Source of the DNA: Bacillota bacterium
Lineage (GTDB): Bacteria; Bacillota; Clostridia; Acetivibrionales; DTU013
Length of the DNA: 64,000 nt
Reading direction: 5' to 3'
Assembly: GCA_023439545.1 (NCBI GenBank)
Contig: JAEXNT010000041.1
Coordinates: forward strand, 1-64,000
Under the pieces are notes generated by a model, which saw only the letters and a program-made list of their open reading frames with translations, had not been told where the DNA came from and made no database searches. Shown piece after piece: positions 10,140 through 19,495 of this stretch; positions within the stretch are counted from its first letter, which is position 1, and each line of letters opens with the position of its first letter. Made by a program: the position numbers and the translations under genes.

Positions 10140-10257
10140 CTAAATCTCTCCCCTTTACTAATTCCCCATAAAATTTTTATTTACATATACATAAAGAATA
10201 TCGGCTGTACAGGATGGATACGGGGTTTTAAACGAACCCTTACAGCTTATATTGTAT

Positions 10258-10269
10258 ATTGTATACAAT
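10258..10269. promoter_or_regulatory. Perfect 12-bp palindrome upstream of PFOR
   Basis: ATTGTATACAAT is fully self-complementary and is preceded by a partial copy, ATTGTAT. It lies about 120 bp upstream of the PFOR start. It is a plausible operator; it does not match the Rex consensus, and the cognate regulator is unknown. Confidence 0.35.
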
Positions 10270-10441
10270 GTTGAGCATTACGCTGATTTTATTTTAACAT
10301 TATAAACAGAATTTGTGAAGTGCTATTTACGTCGTCATATTTAATTGTAACAGGCAGCAACTTCCAAGTTTGACTGCTCCCATATAGATTCAAAAAATTG
10401 AATAATTCCTGGTAAAGCGAGTTGACAAATTTCAAAAAAAG

Positions 10442-10480
10442 TTTAAAAAATAGGAAAAATGCAGTATAATGGTAATTACC
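10442..10480 (+). promoter_or_regulatory. Putative promoter and operator of the chemoreceptor
   Basis: A perfect TATAAT (10465-10470) is preceded at 17 bp by a weak TTTAAA. The palindrome GGTAATTACC (10471-10480) follows immediately and would cover the transcription start. The leader to the start codon would be about 140 nt. Confidence 0.45.
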
Positions 10481-10615
10481 AAAAGAAAAATCGTTCAGTA
10501 TAACAGCTGGTAGTTTCTAACAATCCCAAGTTTTCACCAATAGTATACATATTATTAACCGAGAAAAGTGAATCCGGCCTTCAATTACTTTTACATGAAG
10601 AAATGGGGGGTATAT

Positions 10616-12772
10616 ATGGACTTTAAAAACATCGTCGTAAAGCTGACGAGCATTTTAAACCCACGTAGAAACAATTCACAAAATAGTTCCGGTAAAAACC
10701 CAGCTAAAAATGGCAGAAAAGGTATTTCAGGATTCTTCAGAAAATTTCAGACCATCAAAGTCAAACTGGCCCTCGGTCTTTTAGTTCCAATCCTTCTGCT
10801 GGCTGTTTATGGCATAGTGTCTTATAATAAATCAGCGGATGCACTTATCAGTAATTATGAAATCAGCTCATTGGACACCATGGATGCAATATGCAAATAT
10901 ATGAACCTGGGCTTCAATATGATAGAAAAATCGTCATTGGAGATAACGCAGGATATCAATTTCAAAAAGTTTTTCGGTTTAAGCTATGATGATGCCATGG
11001 GCAGTATTAAAACATATGATGACACGCACGACAGGATATCTCTTATCGCAACAGGCAATAACTTCATTTCGGAAATCCACGTGATCGGCAAGAACGGGGT
11101 TGACATGTCCACTATAGGTGAAATTAACAGCAATCTATACAGTCAGGTAACCCAGTCTAAAATCGGCAATGAATTTAAAACAAAGAAGCTTCAGTCTTTT
11201 TGGATGGGCGACCATTCCGATCTGGACAAGGCTATGCCGACAGGCGGCAATGTCTATGGCAAGGACGGCTACGCAGCTTCCTTTGTTACAAAAATAGGCG
11301 TCGGTCAGGGCTATCTTGTCGTCGACGTCTCATCCAAACAGATCGAGGATATGTTTGCAGGGTATGATATGGGGAAAGGAAGTATTTTGGGATTCATATC
11401 GGCAGACGGAAGGGAAACGGTATCAGATACTGACGCAGCAAGTATTTTTACCAGTCTGCCCTATTATAAGAAGGCATTGGAATCCGATAAGCCAAGCGAT
11501 TATTCTTATCAAAAATACAACGGGAAAGACTATTTATTCGTCTACAGTAAATTTGCGGACGTTTCCGGAACCGTCTGCGTCCTGATCCCAAAGAGAACGA
11601 TCCTCAGCAAGGTGAGCGCTATCAAGGCATTAAGCATAGTATTCGTATCACTGTCATGCATAATTGCAATAATCATAGTATTGTTAATTACCGGCGGGAT
11701 CAGCAGGTCGATCAGCTCTCTGAAAAAATCAATTTTACAGGTGTCCAAGGGCGATCTGACTGTGAAATTCGATACAAGGAGAAAGGATGAGTTTCTATCT
11801 TTGTCTAATGGTATTTCCGATATGATGGAACATATGCGCACCCTGATAGGGCAAGTAAAACAGGTAGGCGGCACAGTCAGCGGATCCGCAGTAAGTTTGT
11901 CAACTACCGCGGGCGACCTGTTGGAAGCAACCAGGGGAATATCGAGAACAGTCGATGAAATCGGGCAGGGAATCATTCAACAGGCAGGAGATTCCGAGCA
12001 CTGTTTTGTTCAAATGTCCAATTTGTCCGATCAGATCAATCAGGTGTACAGCAATGCAAATGAAATCGGGCGTATCGCAAATAATACCCAATCCGTAGCC
12101 AGTGAGGGCATGCAGATCATCGATGAATTGAATGACAAGTCGAAGGCGACCTCTGAAATTACACAGGATATCGTACTCAAAATACAGGAATTCAGCTCCA
12201 GATCCAAGAAAATAGAGAGCTTTGTCAACCTGATCAACAATATTGCATCTCAGACGACTCTTCTTTCCCTTAACGCGTCAATAGAGGCGGCAAGAGCCGG
12301 AGCAGCGGGCCACGGGTTTGCAGTTGTAGCGGATGAGATAAGGAAACTGGCCGATCAAAGCCTGACCGCCGCAAAGCAGATACAGAACACAGTAAAAGAT
12401 ATAGACATGCAAAACAAGGAAACCGTAAATACGGCAGAAAAGGCCGAAAGCATAGTAGCTTCCCAGACGGAAGCTTTAACAAGGACGGTAAGCGTATTCG
12501 ACAATATAAACAGACATGTAAATGACCTTGCCGGCAATCTTAACGATATAATAAAACGGTTGAAGACAATAGAAACAGCAAAGGACGATACATTGAATGC
12601 GATCCAGAGTATCTCTGCCATTACGGAAGAAACCTCGGCGTCTTCGGAGGAAGTGAATGCAACTACTCAGAACCAGGTTGATTCTGTGGAACGCTTGCAG
12701 GAATCGGCTATTATGCTGAAGCAGGATGCTGAAAAGCTGGAGGATGCCATAAAGATATTTAAAATAGATTGA
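10616..12772 (+). CDS. Methyl-accepting chemotaxis protein
   Basis: This 718-residue membrane receptor has a helix at about 50-72, an extracytoplasmic sensing region of about 270 residues with Cache-like features, a second helix near 345-370, a HAMP domain ([17 protein letters not shown]) and a cytoplasmic signalling tip containing [19 protein letters not shown] near residue 560. It relays ligand binding to CheA/CheW. The ATG at 10616 follows GGGGGG by 5 nt; an in-frame GTG at 10568 lacks such a signal. No chemotaxis genes flank it, so it is an orphan receptor and its ligand cannot be predicted. Confidence 0.93.
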   Translation: MDFKNIVVKLTSILNPRRNNSQNSSGKNPAKNGRKGISGFFRKFQTIKVKLALGLLVPILLLAVYGIVSYNKSADALISNYEISSLDTMDAICKYMNLGFNMIEKSSLEITQDINFKKFFGLSYDDAMGSIKTYDDTHDRISLIATGNNFISEIHVIGKNGVDMSTIGEINSNLYSQVTQSKIGNEFKTKKLQSFWMGDHSDLDKAMPTGGNVYGKDGYAASFVTKIGVGQGYLVVDVSSKQIEDMFAGYDMGKGSILGFISADGRETVSDTDAASIFTSLPYYKKALESDKPSDYSYQKYNGKDYLFVYSKFADVSGTVCVLIPKRTILSKVSAIKALSIVFVSLSCIIAIIIVLLITGGISRSISSLKKSILQVSKGDLTVKFDTRRKDEFLSLSNGISDMMEHMRTLIGQVKQVGGTVSGSAVSLSTTAGDLLEATRGISRTVDEIGQGIIQQAGDSEHCFVQMSNLSDQINQVYSNANEIGRIANNTQSVASEGMQIIDELNDKSKATSEITQDIVLKIQEFSSRSKKIESFVNLINNIASQTTLLSLNASIEAARAGAAGHGFAVVADEIRKLADQSLTAAKQIQNTVKDIDMQNKETVNTAEKAESIVASQTEALTRTVSVFDNINRHVNDLAGNLNDIIKRLKTIETAKDDTLNAIQSISAITEETSASSEEVNATTQNQVDSVERLQESAIMLKQDAEKLEDAIKIFKID

Positions 12773-12780
12773 CATCCATT

Positions 12781-13047
12781 TCAGCCAAATAACAGCTTTA
12801 GAATGATAAGCAGGATGAAACCGGGTATGCCAAGCGTGCCGGCTATGAAGGCCGTATATATGTTAAGCGCCAGGTGAAAGCCGAAAAACGATCCCACCCA
12901 GTTTACGACCAGGATCGCAGCAGCGCCGGCCAATCCATTCAGAGCGAGCTTCAGGACTACCTTCAGCGGTACCACGAGCAGCCTGCCGAGAATGAAGAGC
13001 AGCAGTATGCCTACAATATATGCAAGTATAACACCATAATCCAACAT
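12781..13047 (-). CDS. bofA: SigK-processing regulator BofA family protein
   Basis: The 88-residue integral membrane protein has three hydrophobic segments (about 7-28, 35-52, 62-86) and the BofA-typical pattern GRLLVVPLKVVLKLALNGLAG followed by a NWVGSFFGFHLALN segment and a GIPG turn. In Bacillus, BofA with SpoIVFA holds the SpoIVFB protease inactive in the outer forespore membrane; in clostridia lacking SpoIVFB its role is less clear. It lies downstream of a yaaL-like gene on the same strand, as in Bacillus. Confidence 0.9.
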   Translation of the reverse strand: MLDYGVILAYIVGILLLFILGRLLVVPLKVVLKLALNGLAGAAAILVVNWVGSFFGFHLALNIYTAFIAGTLGIPGFILLIILKLLFG

Positions 13048-13137
13048 GTTATCACACCGATTCCCAAATCCAATACATACATAGAGACTGCACTATACAT
13101 AATATATACTTGTACAAGGAAAGAATTATGACTTAAA

Positions 13138-13174
13138 TAAAAATTAAGGGCACATCGGGCGCCCTTAATTTTTG
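13138..13174. terminator. Intrinsic terminator between yaaL and bofA
   Basis: AAAATTAAGGGC pairs with GCCCTTAATTTT around a short loop. It lies between yaaL (ending at 13221 on the minus strand) and the start of bofA, so bofA is probably transcribed mainly from its own promoter. Confidence 0.75.
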
Positions 13175-13220
13175 AACAAGACTCATGCTTATTGTGCCGG
13201 CAATTCTTCGCTATGTTCCA

Positions 13221-13523
13221 TCAAATAAAATGAGACAGGCCTTTTTCTTTGGCAAGCCTTACAAAATACGTATATCGCGCTTCACAGGCCTTTAGCCTGT
13301 AAATATAATAATCTACCAGCAATTCTTCGGATACATATTCGAAATTTGCGCTCGTATCGATCCATTCATCACGCGCTTCCAACGCGGCTTCCAGGATGTC
13401 CTTCTCCTCTGCTGTAAGCTTTGCCCGCGCAGGGATTCGTGAAAGAACGGCGTCCTTGACTTTTTTGGGCTTCAGACGGTTCCCGCTGTCCTGCCTTTCA
13501 TATTTTACGATCTCGGTATTCAC
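13221..13523 (-). CDS. yaaL: YaaL family protein (DUF2508)
   Basis: The 100-residue protein is rich in charged helices and ends in a Tyr/Phe-containing helix (VDYYIYRLKACEARYTYFVRLAKEKG), the usual DUF2508 signature, here with an N-terminal extension. The family sits between recR and bofA in many Firmicutes and has no assigned function. The GTG at 13523 is chosen because AGAAGGTG ends 6 nt upstream; the GTG at 13532 lies inside that signal. The expected recR neighbour is absent; a Nudix gene is upstream instead. Confidence 0.8.
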   Translation of the reverse strand: MNTEIVKYERQDSGNRLKPKKVKDAVLSRIPARAKLTAEEKDILEAALEARDEWIDTSANFEYVSEELLVDYYIYRLKACEARYTYFVRLAKEKGLSHFI

Positions 13524-13582
13524 GGATTGCACCTTCTTATAGAAATTTCCAATTCACTATAAGTATAGGCACAATTTGACAG

Positions 13583-14176
13583 TTATATACTTCCGCTTCT
13601 CAGGAAGTTAAGAACCGCACCCGTGGTCACCTGCCTGAATTTTCCCCAGTCCTGCCATTTCCCGCTGAGACAGCCGAGCTCTCCGGTGATCTGTTCGAGT
13701 TCTTCCAGTTCAACTTCCCTCACATTGCTGACTTCGTCGTCGCTTGCGTCTTCCAGCAGTCTGCCTCCGGTTTCGTCGAGAATGAAAATGTAGGAATAGA
13801 ACATCACACTCTCTGTTTCGTGTTCAAAACAGATACGCACGACTCCCGCAAAAGAGCGGATCCTGACTTCCAGCCCGAGCTCTTCCTTAACCTCACGGAA
13901 AATTGCCTCCAGTATATCCTCCCTGTGGCCTATCCCGCCCGTCGGTATTCTGTAAACATTCTCCGGATATTCGCTGCAAGTAACGGTTATGATCCTGCCG
14001 CCGGGCCTGATAACACAAAAAACCACTTCGCCTCTCCTATCCCTTTGCACCACGCTTTTGAGCCTATTGAAATAATTCGGGGCGGCATAGTGTATATTGA
14101 CGTCCTTTACAGCGGCATTACCCGTACTATATTTTTGACATATGTTCCGGAATTCGTCCCCATTAAATAAATTCAT
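13583..14176 (-). CDS. Nudix hydrolase
   Basis: The 197-residue cytoplasmic enzyme has an intact Nudix box (G-x5-E-x7-REVKEELGL) near residues 79-101, so it should hydrolyse a nucleoside diphosphate linked to another group with a divalent metal. An N-terminal extension of about 45 residues precedes the Nudix fold and may contribute to dimerisation or specificity. The substrate cannot be predicted. AAAGGA lies about 12 nt upstream of the ATG, a rather long spacing. It is probably monocistronic. Confidence 0.87.
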   Translation of the reverse strand: MNLFNGDEFRNICQKYSTGNAAVKDVNIHYAAPNYFNRLKSVVQRDRRGEVVFCVIRPGGRIITVTCSEYPENVYRIPTGGIGHREDILEAIFREVKEELGLEVRIRSFAGVVRICFEHETESVMFYSYIFILDETGGRLLEDASDDEVSNVREVELEELEQITGELGCLSGKWQDWGKFRQVTTGAVLNFLRSGSI

Positions 14177-14577
14177 GCTGTTATGTAAGTCCTTTAATCT
14201 ATTTCCTCCGGAGTACCTCTGCAGGAGCGTCCCCGTTTACTTTATCCTAATACATTTCAGAATGAATTTCTACTATTGTATTGAATTTTTGAAACTCTGG
14301 TAATCAAATTGTAATATATATTTTGTATAATATATTGTGTTTTAAAGAAACAATTGCGATAATAGTACCGTCAAACCATTATAAATATAGAAGTTTCGAC
14401 AATTAAGGCTCGGCTAAAATATTACTTCCGCTTCTTTTATGGAGAATGGAGCGGACTGGTCGCAAGCTACGCTTGCTGCTCGCACATGCAGCCCGGTTAG
14501 CGAAGTTTTCCGGAAAAGATTAGCGGAAGTTATATTTTAACGATGCCAAAACAACATATTTGAGGTGTTCGTCAAAA
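14177..14577. other. Intergenic region holding a MITE-like palindrome
   Basis: About 400 bp without a gene. The first half is AT-rich with a TATAAT at 14326-14331 that may drive the VanW gene, though its -35 is poor. The second half is dominated by the inverted repeat described separately. No coding frame is credible. Confidence 0.6.
14416..14538. repeat. MITE-like 123-bp imperfect inverted repeat
   Basis: The left end AAAATATTACTTCCGCT (14416-14432) matches the reverse complement of the right end (14522-14538) at 16 of 17 positions, and the pairing continues weakly inward (TCTTTTATGGAGAA against TCTTTTCCGGAAAA). An internal perfect hairpin, GCAAGC-TAC-GCTTGC, lies at 14462-14476. The whole unit could fold as one long stem with a side hairpin. 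There is no transposase and no evident target duplication. Confidence 0.6.
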
Positions 14578-16311
14578 ATGGAACCTGAGGTACAAGTCAA
14601 GCGTCCAAGAAAAAATAAAAGCAAAAGAGTTTTGATAGCTTTACTTGCAGTTGCGGCTCTGATGCTTTTATCCGCTTCCGTGTTCGCATACATGACTCTT
14701 CAGAACGATGGGATCTATAAAGGCGTGACCGTCGACGGCCTGGATGTATCTGGGCTCGACAGACCGGCGGTCCGGCAGCTCCTGGAAGCTGAATTGAGTA
14801 AACCCGCCGAGGACATGGAAATTACACTTAAAGCCGGCGACTCCAAGTTGAAGGCGTCATACCCCGAGCTTGGGGTAGAATACGACGTGAAGCGTGCGGC
14901 TGAGGATGCATACTCAATCGGCCGGGCAGGAAACGTGTTCGCGCGCCTTTATGATATCGCAAAAGCGGGCATGAAAGGCACTCAGATCAGTGTCCTGCAG
15001 TCCTTTGACCAGGCTAAGATCGATAATTTTGTCACCAGATTTTCCGTAAATAAATTTAAAAGTGTAAAGGAAAACTCGCTGATTATAACGGATAGCAGCG
15101 TTGTCATAAGGTCCGGCAATCATGGCGAAAGTATAGACAGAACCGAAACGGCAAATCTCGTAAAAGATATGATAGAAAGCCGTAAAGGCGGAACCATAGA
15201 GCCACAGGTGATGATAACCAACCCTGCAAAGTTCAACGTCGATGATCTTTACAACCAGATCGTCAGCGAACCTGTCGATGCAGGATATAAAGTGGAGAAT
15301 TCACAATTGGTCATGGTACCGCATTTAATGGGCAGAGAGATTGACAAAACCGCGCTGGCAAACATCGTTGCCGAAGTTGAAAAGACAGAGGATATTGAAA
15401 GAACCCTGCCTGTCACCTTCACCAAACCGGAAATCACATCCGATATAGTTTCAACCATGCTTTTCAAGGATGAACTGGCTTCATACAGCACTACTTTTTC
15501 AACAGCGACCGAGAACGGCAGGAACAGGAAATACAACATGGGGCTCGCCGTGGCCAAGATTGACGGACTAATACTGCTTCCCGGAGATGAGTTCTCCTAC
15601 AACAAGGTCGTCGGGCCCAGGGATGTCGAGCATGGTTATAAGGAAGCCCACGTATATATCAACGGCAGGGTCGAGAACGGTATCGGAGGCGGTATATGCC
15701 AGGTCTCGACTACAATGTACAACGCCATTCTCAAAGCTGATCTCAAGGTAAATGAAAGAAGGAGTCATTCCTTTACGGTGGGTTATGTGCCGCTGGGCCA
15801 GGATGCGACCGCATATTACGGCGGTACGGATTTCAGGTTCGTCAATTCGACCAAGTGGCCCATCAGGCTGAATGCATCAGTAAGCGGCAACAAGATATCC
15901 TTCAAGATGACGGGTACGAACGAAGCTCCCGGGAAGTCCGTCATTATCAGCGGCAAGACACTGAGTCATACCCCCCATGAGATAAAATACTTCGACGATC
16001 CGAATCTCCCGTATGGCAAGACGAAAATAAAACAGGAAGGTTCGGATGGATATGTCGTAGAAACCTATAAAACGGTAAAGATGGGCGGCAAGGTCATTTC
16101 ACAGACCAAGCTCCACACAAGCACTTATAAACCCTGTACAGAAGAGATATGGGTCGGTAAAAAAGGAGCCCCGACAACGACCCCCGGTGCGATCACCGTA
16201 CCACCGCAGACCGGAACGCCGTCAGAGGCTCCCTCTGTTTCAGAACCTTCTGCTCCGCCGGATACCGAGCCTGTTGTTGATGAAATCGTTGACGAAGGTA
16301 TTCCCGAATAA
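14578..16311 (+). CDS. VanW family protein with C-terminal G5 domain
   Basis: The 577-residue protein has one membrane anchor near residues 17-40 and is otherwise extracytoplasmic. Two peptidoglycan-binding-4-type modules (about 45-300) precede a VanW domain (about 320-450, with LPGDEFSYNKVVGPR and GGGICQVSTTMYNA), then a G5-like domain (about 460-530) and a Pro/Thr/Ser-rich tail. VanW proteins are wall-associated with no proven enzymatic activity; GGGICQVST is the most conserved part. The ATG follows GAGGTG by 10 nt. An in-frame TTG 18 nt upstream is less likely. Confidence 0.9.
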   Translation: MEPEVQVKRPRKNKSKRVLIALLAVAALMLLSASVFAYMTLQNDGIYKGVTVDGLDVSGLDRPAVRQLLEAELSKPAEDMEITLKAGDSKLKASYPELGVEYDVKRAAEDAYSIGRAGNVFARLYDIAKAGMKGTQISVLQSFDQAKIDNFVTRFSVNKFKSVKENSLIITDSSVVIRSGNHGESIDRTETANLVKDMIESRKGGTIEPQVMITNPAKFNVDDLYNQIVSEPVDAGYKVENSQLVMVPHLMGREIDKTALANIVAEVEKTEDIERTLPVTFTKPEITSDIVSTMLFKDELASYSTTFSTATENGRNRKYNMGLAVAKIDGLILLPGDEFSYNKVVGPRDVEHGYKEAHVYINGRVENGIGGGICQVSTTMYNAILKADLKVNERRSHSFTVGYVPLGQDATAYYGGTDFRFVNSTKWPIRLNASVSGNKISFKMTGTNEAPGKSVIISGKTLSHTPHEIKYFDDPNLPYGKTKIKQEGSDGYVVETYKTVKMGGKVISQTKLHTSTYKPCTEEIWVGKKGAPTTTPGAITVPPQTGTPSEAPSVSEPSAPPDTEPVVDEIVDEGIPE

Positions 16312-16361
16312 ACCAGTAGCTGATATAAGAAACCATAAACATCATCGCAGAGGTGGGAATA

Positions 16362-17369
16362 TTGAAAATCTACAAAGCAGCAATCATAGGGTGCGGCATT
16401 ATTCACAGTCTGCATGCAGACGCACTGGCAAATTATCCTCATGCGGAATTGAAGACAGTTGTCGATACCAATGCGGAAAAGTCGGAAGCATCGGCGCACA
16501 AATACGGCTGTAAAGCCCTGGCTGATTACAGGGACGCGCTGGCAGACCCGGAAATAGATGTCGTACATATCTGCACCCCGCATTATCTGCACGCACCTAT
16601 GGCGATAGAAGCGATGAAGGCTGGGAAGCATGTACTGACTGAAAAGCCGATGGCTATAAACGTCGAAGATTGCATAGAGATGAGGAGCATTTCCGCAGAA
16701 ACAGGCCGGCAGCTCGGCGTCTGTTTTCAGAATCGCTACAATACTACTTCAAGATACATAAAAATGCTGCTGGAATCAGGAAAAGCCGGCAGGATAGTTG
16801 CGGCAAAGGCGTCCGTCACATGGTTCAGAGGGCAGGATTATTACGACAGCGCTCCCTGGAGAGGCACCTGGGCCAAGGAAGGCGGAGGAGTACTGATCAA
16901 CCAGTCGATACATACTCTCGACCTTTTAAGTTGGTTCGCGGGTAAAGCGGTAAAAATCAAGGGTAACACAGATACAAGGTTCCTTGAAGATGTAATAGAA
17001 GTCGAAGACACTGCAGAAGCGACCATACTATTCGAAAGCGGAGCGCGCGGCTTCTTCTTCGCAACGAACAGCTATGCCGACACGCCGGTCGAGCTGCAGC
17101 TGGTTTGTGAAAACGCCGTTATGACTCTGTCCGGGGATCTTACTGTAAAATATAAGAGCGGCGAATCTGAAATCATTACCGACGTACATCCCAAAACCGG
17201 GAAAAAAGCTTATTATGGCGCCGGGCACGCCGCACTGATAGAAGATTTCTATGATAGCCTGCTTACGGGCAAGCCTTTTGCCGTAGACGGCAGCCAGGGC
17301 ATAGAGACGATCAGGCTGATACAAGCGCTTTACAAGTCTTCGGGATCCAGGGCGTGGGTTGAGCTGTAG
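16362..17369 (+). CDS. Gfo/Idh/MocA family oxidoreductase
   Basis: The 335-residue cytoplasmic enzyme has an N-terminal Rossmann fold (AAIIGCGIIHSLHADAL at the start), a conserved EKPMAI segment near residue 95 where the lysine contacts substrate in this family, and a C-terminal alpha/beta domain. Such enzymes oxidise or reduce sugars, inositols or pyranose derivatives with NAD(P); the substrate is not predictable. The TTG at 16362 is chosen since AGAGG lies 8 nt upstream; an in-frame GTG at 16353 overlaps that signal. It follows the VanW gene by 50 nt and may be co-transcribed. Confidence 0.88.
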   Translation: MKIYKAAIIGCGIIHSLHADALANYPHAELKTVVDTNAEKSEASAHKYGCKALADYRDALADPEIDVVHICTPHYLHAPMAIEAMKAGKHVLTEKPMAINVEDCIEMRSISAETGRQLGVCFQNRYNTTSRYIKMLLESGKAGRIVAAKASVTWFRGQDYYDSAPWRGTWAKEGGGVLINQSIHTLDLLSWFAGKAVKIKGNTDTRFLEDVIEVEDTAEATILFESGARGFFFATNSYADTPVELQLVCENAVMTLSGDLTVKYKSGESEIITDVHPKTGKKAYYGAGHAALIEDFYDSLLTGKPFAVDGSQGIETIRLIQALYKSSGSRAWVEL

Positions 17370-17407
17370 CCTATAAAAAAGCACGGGATCAAAAGAAAAG
17401 CTTTTAT

Positions 17408-17917
17408 TTAGGTGATCTTTTCCAGCTCAATATTTCGCTTCACATTCAAAATGCTTTTTCTTCCCTGCCAGCGGCAGAACAGCCAAGAGAATGCCAGCAT
17501 CTGCAAACTTACTTCCGGATAGCCGATTAACGGGTTAAAGGAGAATTTGGTATAGATAAACCCCTCGATTGAACCTGGTCCTGTGATGACCGCACCTATA
17601 CCGGTCAGGGCAAACAACATGAAAAATAGTTTCAACCAACCGAGGCGCCGCTCAAGCAATACCTCCCTAAACGGGAAAATCGCCAGAGCCAGAAGCACCC
17701 CTCTGCCCAGTTGAAAAAACACACTGGACTGAACCATAGGATCGTCGGACGGTCTCATTACAAGGCTTAAAAGCGGATCGGCATCAAAGTACTCGAAATA
17801 ATTGGTCAGCAGCATAAATGATACGCCGAACACCAGATACGTAACGAAATGAACAGCAGTAAAGCGTAGGACGAACGGTATGACGGTGACTTTTTTATTT
17901 ACTGTTTTTTCATGCAT
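17408..17917 (-). CDS. Membrane protein linked to a MerR regulator
   Basis: The 169-residue protein has about four predicted membrane helices (near 12-36, 65-82, 90-112 and 137-150) and no motif I recognise. It starts 95 nt downstream of the MerR-type gene on the same strand, with GAGGT 7-8 nt before its ATG, so the two are probably one operon and the membrane protein may be the regulator's effector. Function is unknown. Confidence 0.65.
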   Translation of the reverse strand: MHEKTVNKKVTVIPFVLRFTAVHFVTYLVFGVSFMLLTNYFEYFDADPLLSLVMRPSDDPMVQSSVFFQLGRGVLLALAIFPFREVLLERRLGWLKLFFMLFALTGIGAVITGPGSIEGFIYTKFSFNPLIGYPEVSLQMLAFSWLFCRWQGRKSILNVKRNIELEKIT

Positions 17918-18012
17918 TTAATATACCTCACTCTCATTAAGGATTCAGACTAAAGACCACAAGCCTCCGGATATGCATCGCGTCCGCCTGCGCTGCCGTT
18001 TTCACGGTTATA

Positions 18013-18813
18013 TCAGCCGGCTGCGCCCCACGTTCCGGGTAAAACCGTTATCCCTTTGTGGCTGAAAAAGCTCATCAACGCCGGTTTCAATAGCTCTTGA
18101 ATAGCCAGGTTCACATCTCCGACCTCTTCCGGCCAGCTTCCCATATCATTTCCTGCCGTGAGAATCGTGGATATAAGCTCTTGATCGCCGCCAGTAAGAG
18201 TCATTACCATATCCCACCAATCACCGGCAAGCTTCTGACCCTCGGGTCCGTTCGGGTCTGCCTTGCGTCCATGCAACTCTTTCAGGCGTTTCAGCAATGT
18301 TATGAAAATATCCCCGGGCAAATCGGTCCCTATATGCGAGCCGGCTACAGACAATAGAGTTTTGATTTCTTCCTGCTTAAAATGCTTTATTACATAAGAA
18401 AAGAACTTACCTTGCCTTGTCGCGTTTAAAATGGCGATGACCACATCCATTGTAACGTTTTCATTTTGGCTGATTTCGCTGATGGCTATATTCATAAGCT
18501 TAACTGTTTCTGTTAAGTACTCGATCTGCTTTTCAACGATCTTTCTTTGCTTATTTAAAACTTCCGCAAAATCCTGTGCAGAATTTATCACCATAAGCCT
18601 GTCACGAATTTCATCAAGAGAGAAGCCAAACCCTTTGTAAAAAAGAAGCTGCTGTAAGCGTGAAAGATCGTCCATGCCATAAAGGCGTCTCCCGCCATCG
18701 GAGTACCGGCTTGGTGACAGCAACCCGCTCCGGTCATAAAACTGCAACGTTCGTACTGTAATGCCGCACTGCCTGGCTAATTCACCCACAGTAAACAGTC
18801 TCTCACAACTCAT
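18013..18813 (-). CDS. MerR family transcriptional regulator, TipAS-like effector part
   Basis: The 266-residue protein has an N-terminal MerR winged helix (FTVGELARQCGITVRTLQFYDRSGLL), a long dimerisation coiled coil (about 75-120) and a helical C-terminal domain of about 140 residues resembling the TipAS/Mta multidrug-recognition type. Lack of the metal-binding cysteines of MerR or CueR suggests an organic effector; this is inference. GAGGTGATG precedes the ATG. A TGACGTAACGT motif lies upstream, so autoregulation is likely, and the following membrane protein gene is the probable co-target. Confidence 0.88.
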   Translation of the reverse strand: MSCERLFTVGELARQCGITVRTLQFYDRSGLLSPSRYSDGGRRLYGMDDLSRLQQLLFYKGFGFSLDEIRDRLMVINSAQDFAEVLNKQRKIVEKQIEYLTETVKLMNIAISEISQNENVTMDVVIAILNATRQGKFFSYVIKHFKQEEIKTLLSVAGSHIGTDLPGDIFITLLKRLKELHGRKADPNGPEGQKLAGDWWDMVMTLTGGDQELISTILTAGNDMGSWPEEVGDVNLAIQELLKPALMSFFSHKGITVLPGTWGAAG

Positions 18814-18832
18814 TTGTCATCACCTCACTTAA

Positions 18833-18860
18833 AGTATAAAACATTACGTTACGTCACAAG
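18833..18860 (-). promoter_or_regulatory. MerR-type promoter/operator
   Basis: On the minus strand the sequence CTTGTGACGTAACGTAATG is followed by TATACT. The repeated ACGTAACGT core resembles sites bound by TipA/Mta-type MerR regulators, which twist the DNA between -35 and -10. It sits about 20 nt before the regulator's own ATG, fitting autoregulation. Confidence 0.6.
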
Positions 18861-18910
18861 CAAGAGTTTTTTTAATTTTAATAAAAACGAAGGTTTTGAT
18901 ACAAACGGAA

Positions 18911-18941
18911 AAGGCAGACAGTTTAATCTGCTGTCTGCCTT
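18911..18941 (-). terminator. Hairpin downstream of the glycine-zipper gene
   Basis: AAGGCAGACAG pairs with CTGTCTGCCTT around a 9-nt loop, 65 bp past the stop codon. The U-tract is short on the minus strand (TTCCG), so efficiency is uncertain. Confidence 0.6.
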
Positions 18942-19006
18942 ACCCATGGTTCATTATATGTCCCTATAGAAATGCGCTTAACGGTCACATGCTTTTCCAT
19001 TATGGA

Positions 19007-19495
19007 TCAATAGGTTTCAACACTTGAAGCGCCGGAATTTCTCAATATGGAAGTTATCCTGCCGACCTTGTCATCGTCTGTTTTCATACTGAATAAAACC
19101 TTGCCTCTTTTCAATTCACTTTCGTATTCCTTGCTCCTGCTCTCCGGTATACCCAGATCGATCAGTCCGCCTACTATGCCGCCGGTAACCGCTCCCGATA
19201 GAAGGCCCGTAATAGGTCCTGCAGCAGCTATTATGCCAAGGCCCGGTATCACCATGCTGCCGGCTCCGATCAACAGCCCCGCTATGCCTCCGAGTACACC
19301 GCCCGACACTACTCCATCCGATATATTATCATTCACATCCCGTCCCATTGTAGCGCCGCGCTCACCTTCATCCACATCGCCATGCTTTACGACGATGGAT
19401 ATGTCATCAGTACGCAGGCCCTGATCCCTGACCTGACGCGCTGCCGTTTCGGCATGATCATGATTGTCGAACAATCCCACAACCGTTTTTGACAT
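19007..19495 (-). CDS. Glycine-zipper general stress protein
   Basis: The 162-residue protein begins with a short alpha/beta domain (VVGLFDNHDHAETAARQVRDQG) seen in the general stress protein 17M/YflT group. A glycine- and alanine-rich central stretch (about 62-115, GGVLGGIAGLLIGAG and GAVTGGIVGGLIDLG) could form a glycine-zipper membrane hairpin, and a short C-terminal alpha/beta part follows. Proteins of this build are often induced by general or cold stress in Firmicutes; the activity is unknown. AAGGAGG lies 7 nt before the ATG. Confidence 0.75.
   Translation of the reverse strand: MSKTVVGLFDNHDHAETAARQVRDQGLRTDDISIVVKHGDVDEGERGATMGRDVNDNISDGVVSGGVLGGIAGLLIGAGSMVIPGLGIIAAAGPITGLLSGAVTGGIVGGLIDLGIPESRSKEYESELKRGKVLFSMKTDDDKVGRITSILRNSGASSVETY

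Larger units (their letters stand above)
10140..10615. other. 476-bp divergent intergenic region, PFOR / chemoreceptor
   Basis: No credible coding frame or recognised riboswitch is visible. It holds a perfect 12-bp palindrome ATTGTATACAAT at 10258-10269, a TATAAT-like -10 on the minus strand at 10299-10304 with no clear -35, and the chemoreceptor promoter at 10442-10470. The rest is AT-rich. Confidence 0.6.

Noticed and set aside
10422..10470. TTGACA at 10422 with TATAAT at 10465 as one promoter
   Set aside because: The spacing is 37 bp, far from the 16-18 bp required.
10481..10615. Cyclic-di-GMP riboswitch before the chemoreceptor
   Set aside because: Such switches often precede clostridial chemoreceptors, but the conserved GEMM core and tetraloop-receptor sequences are absent.
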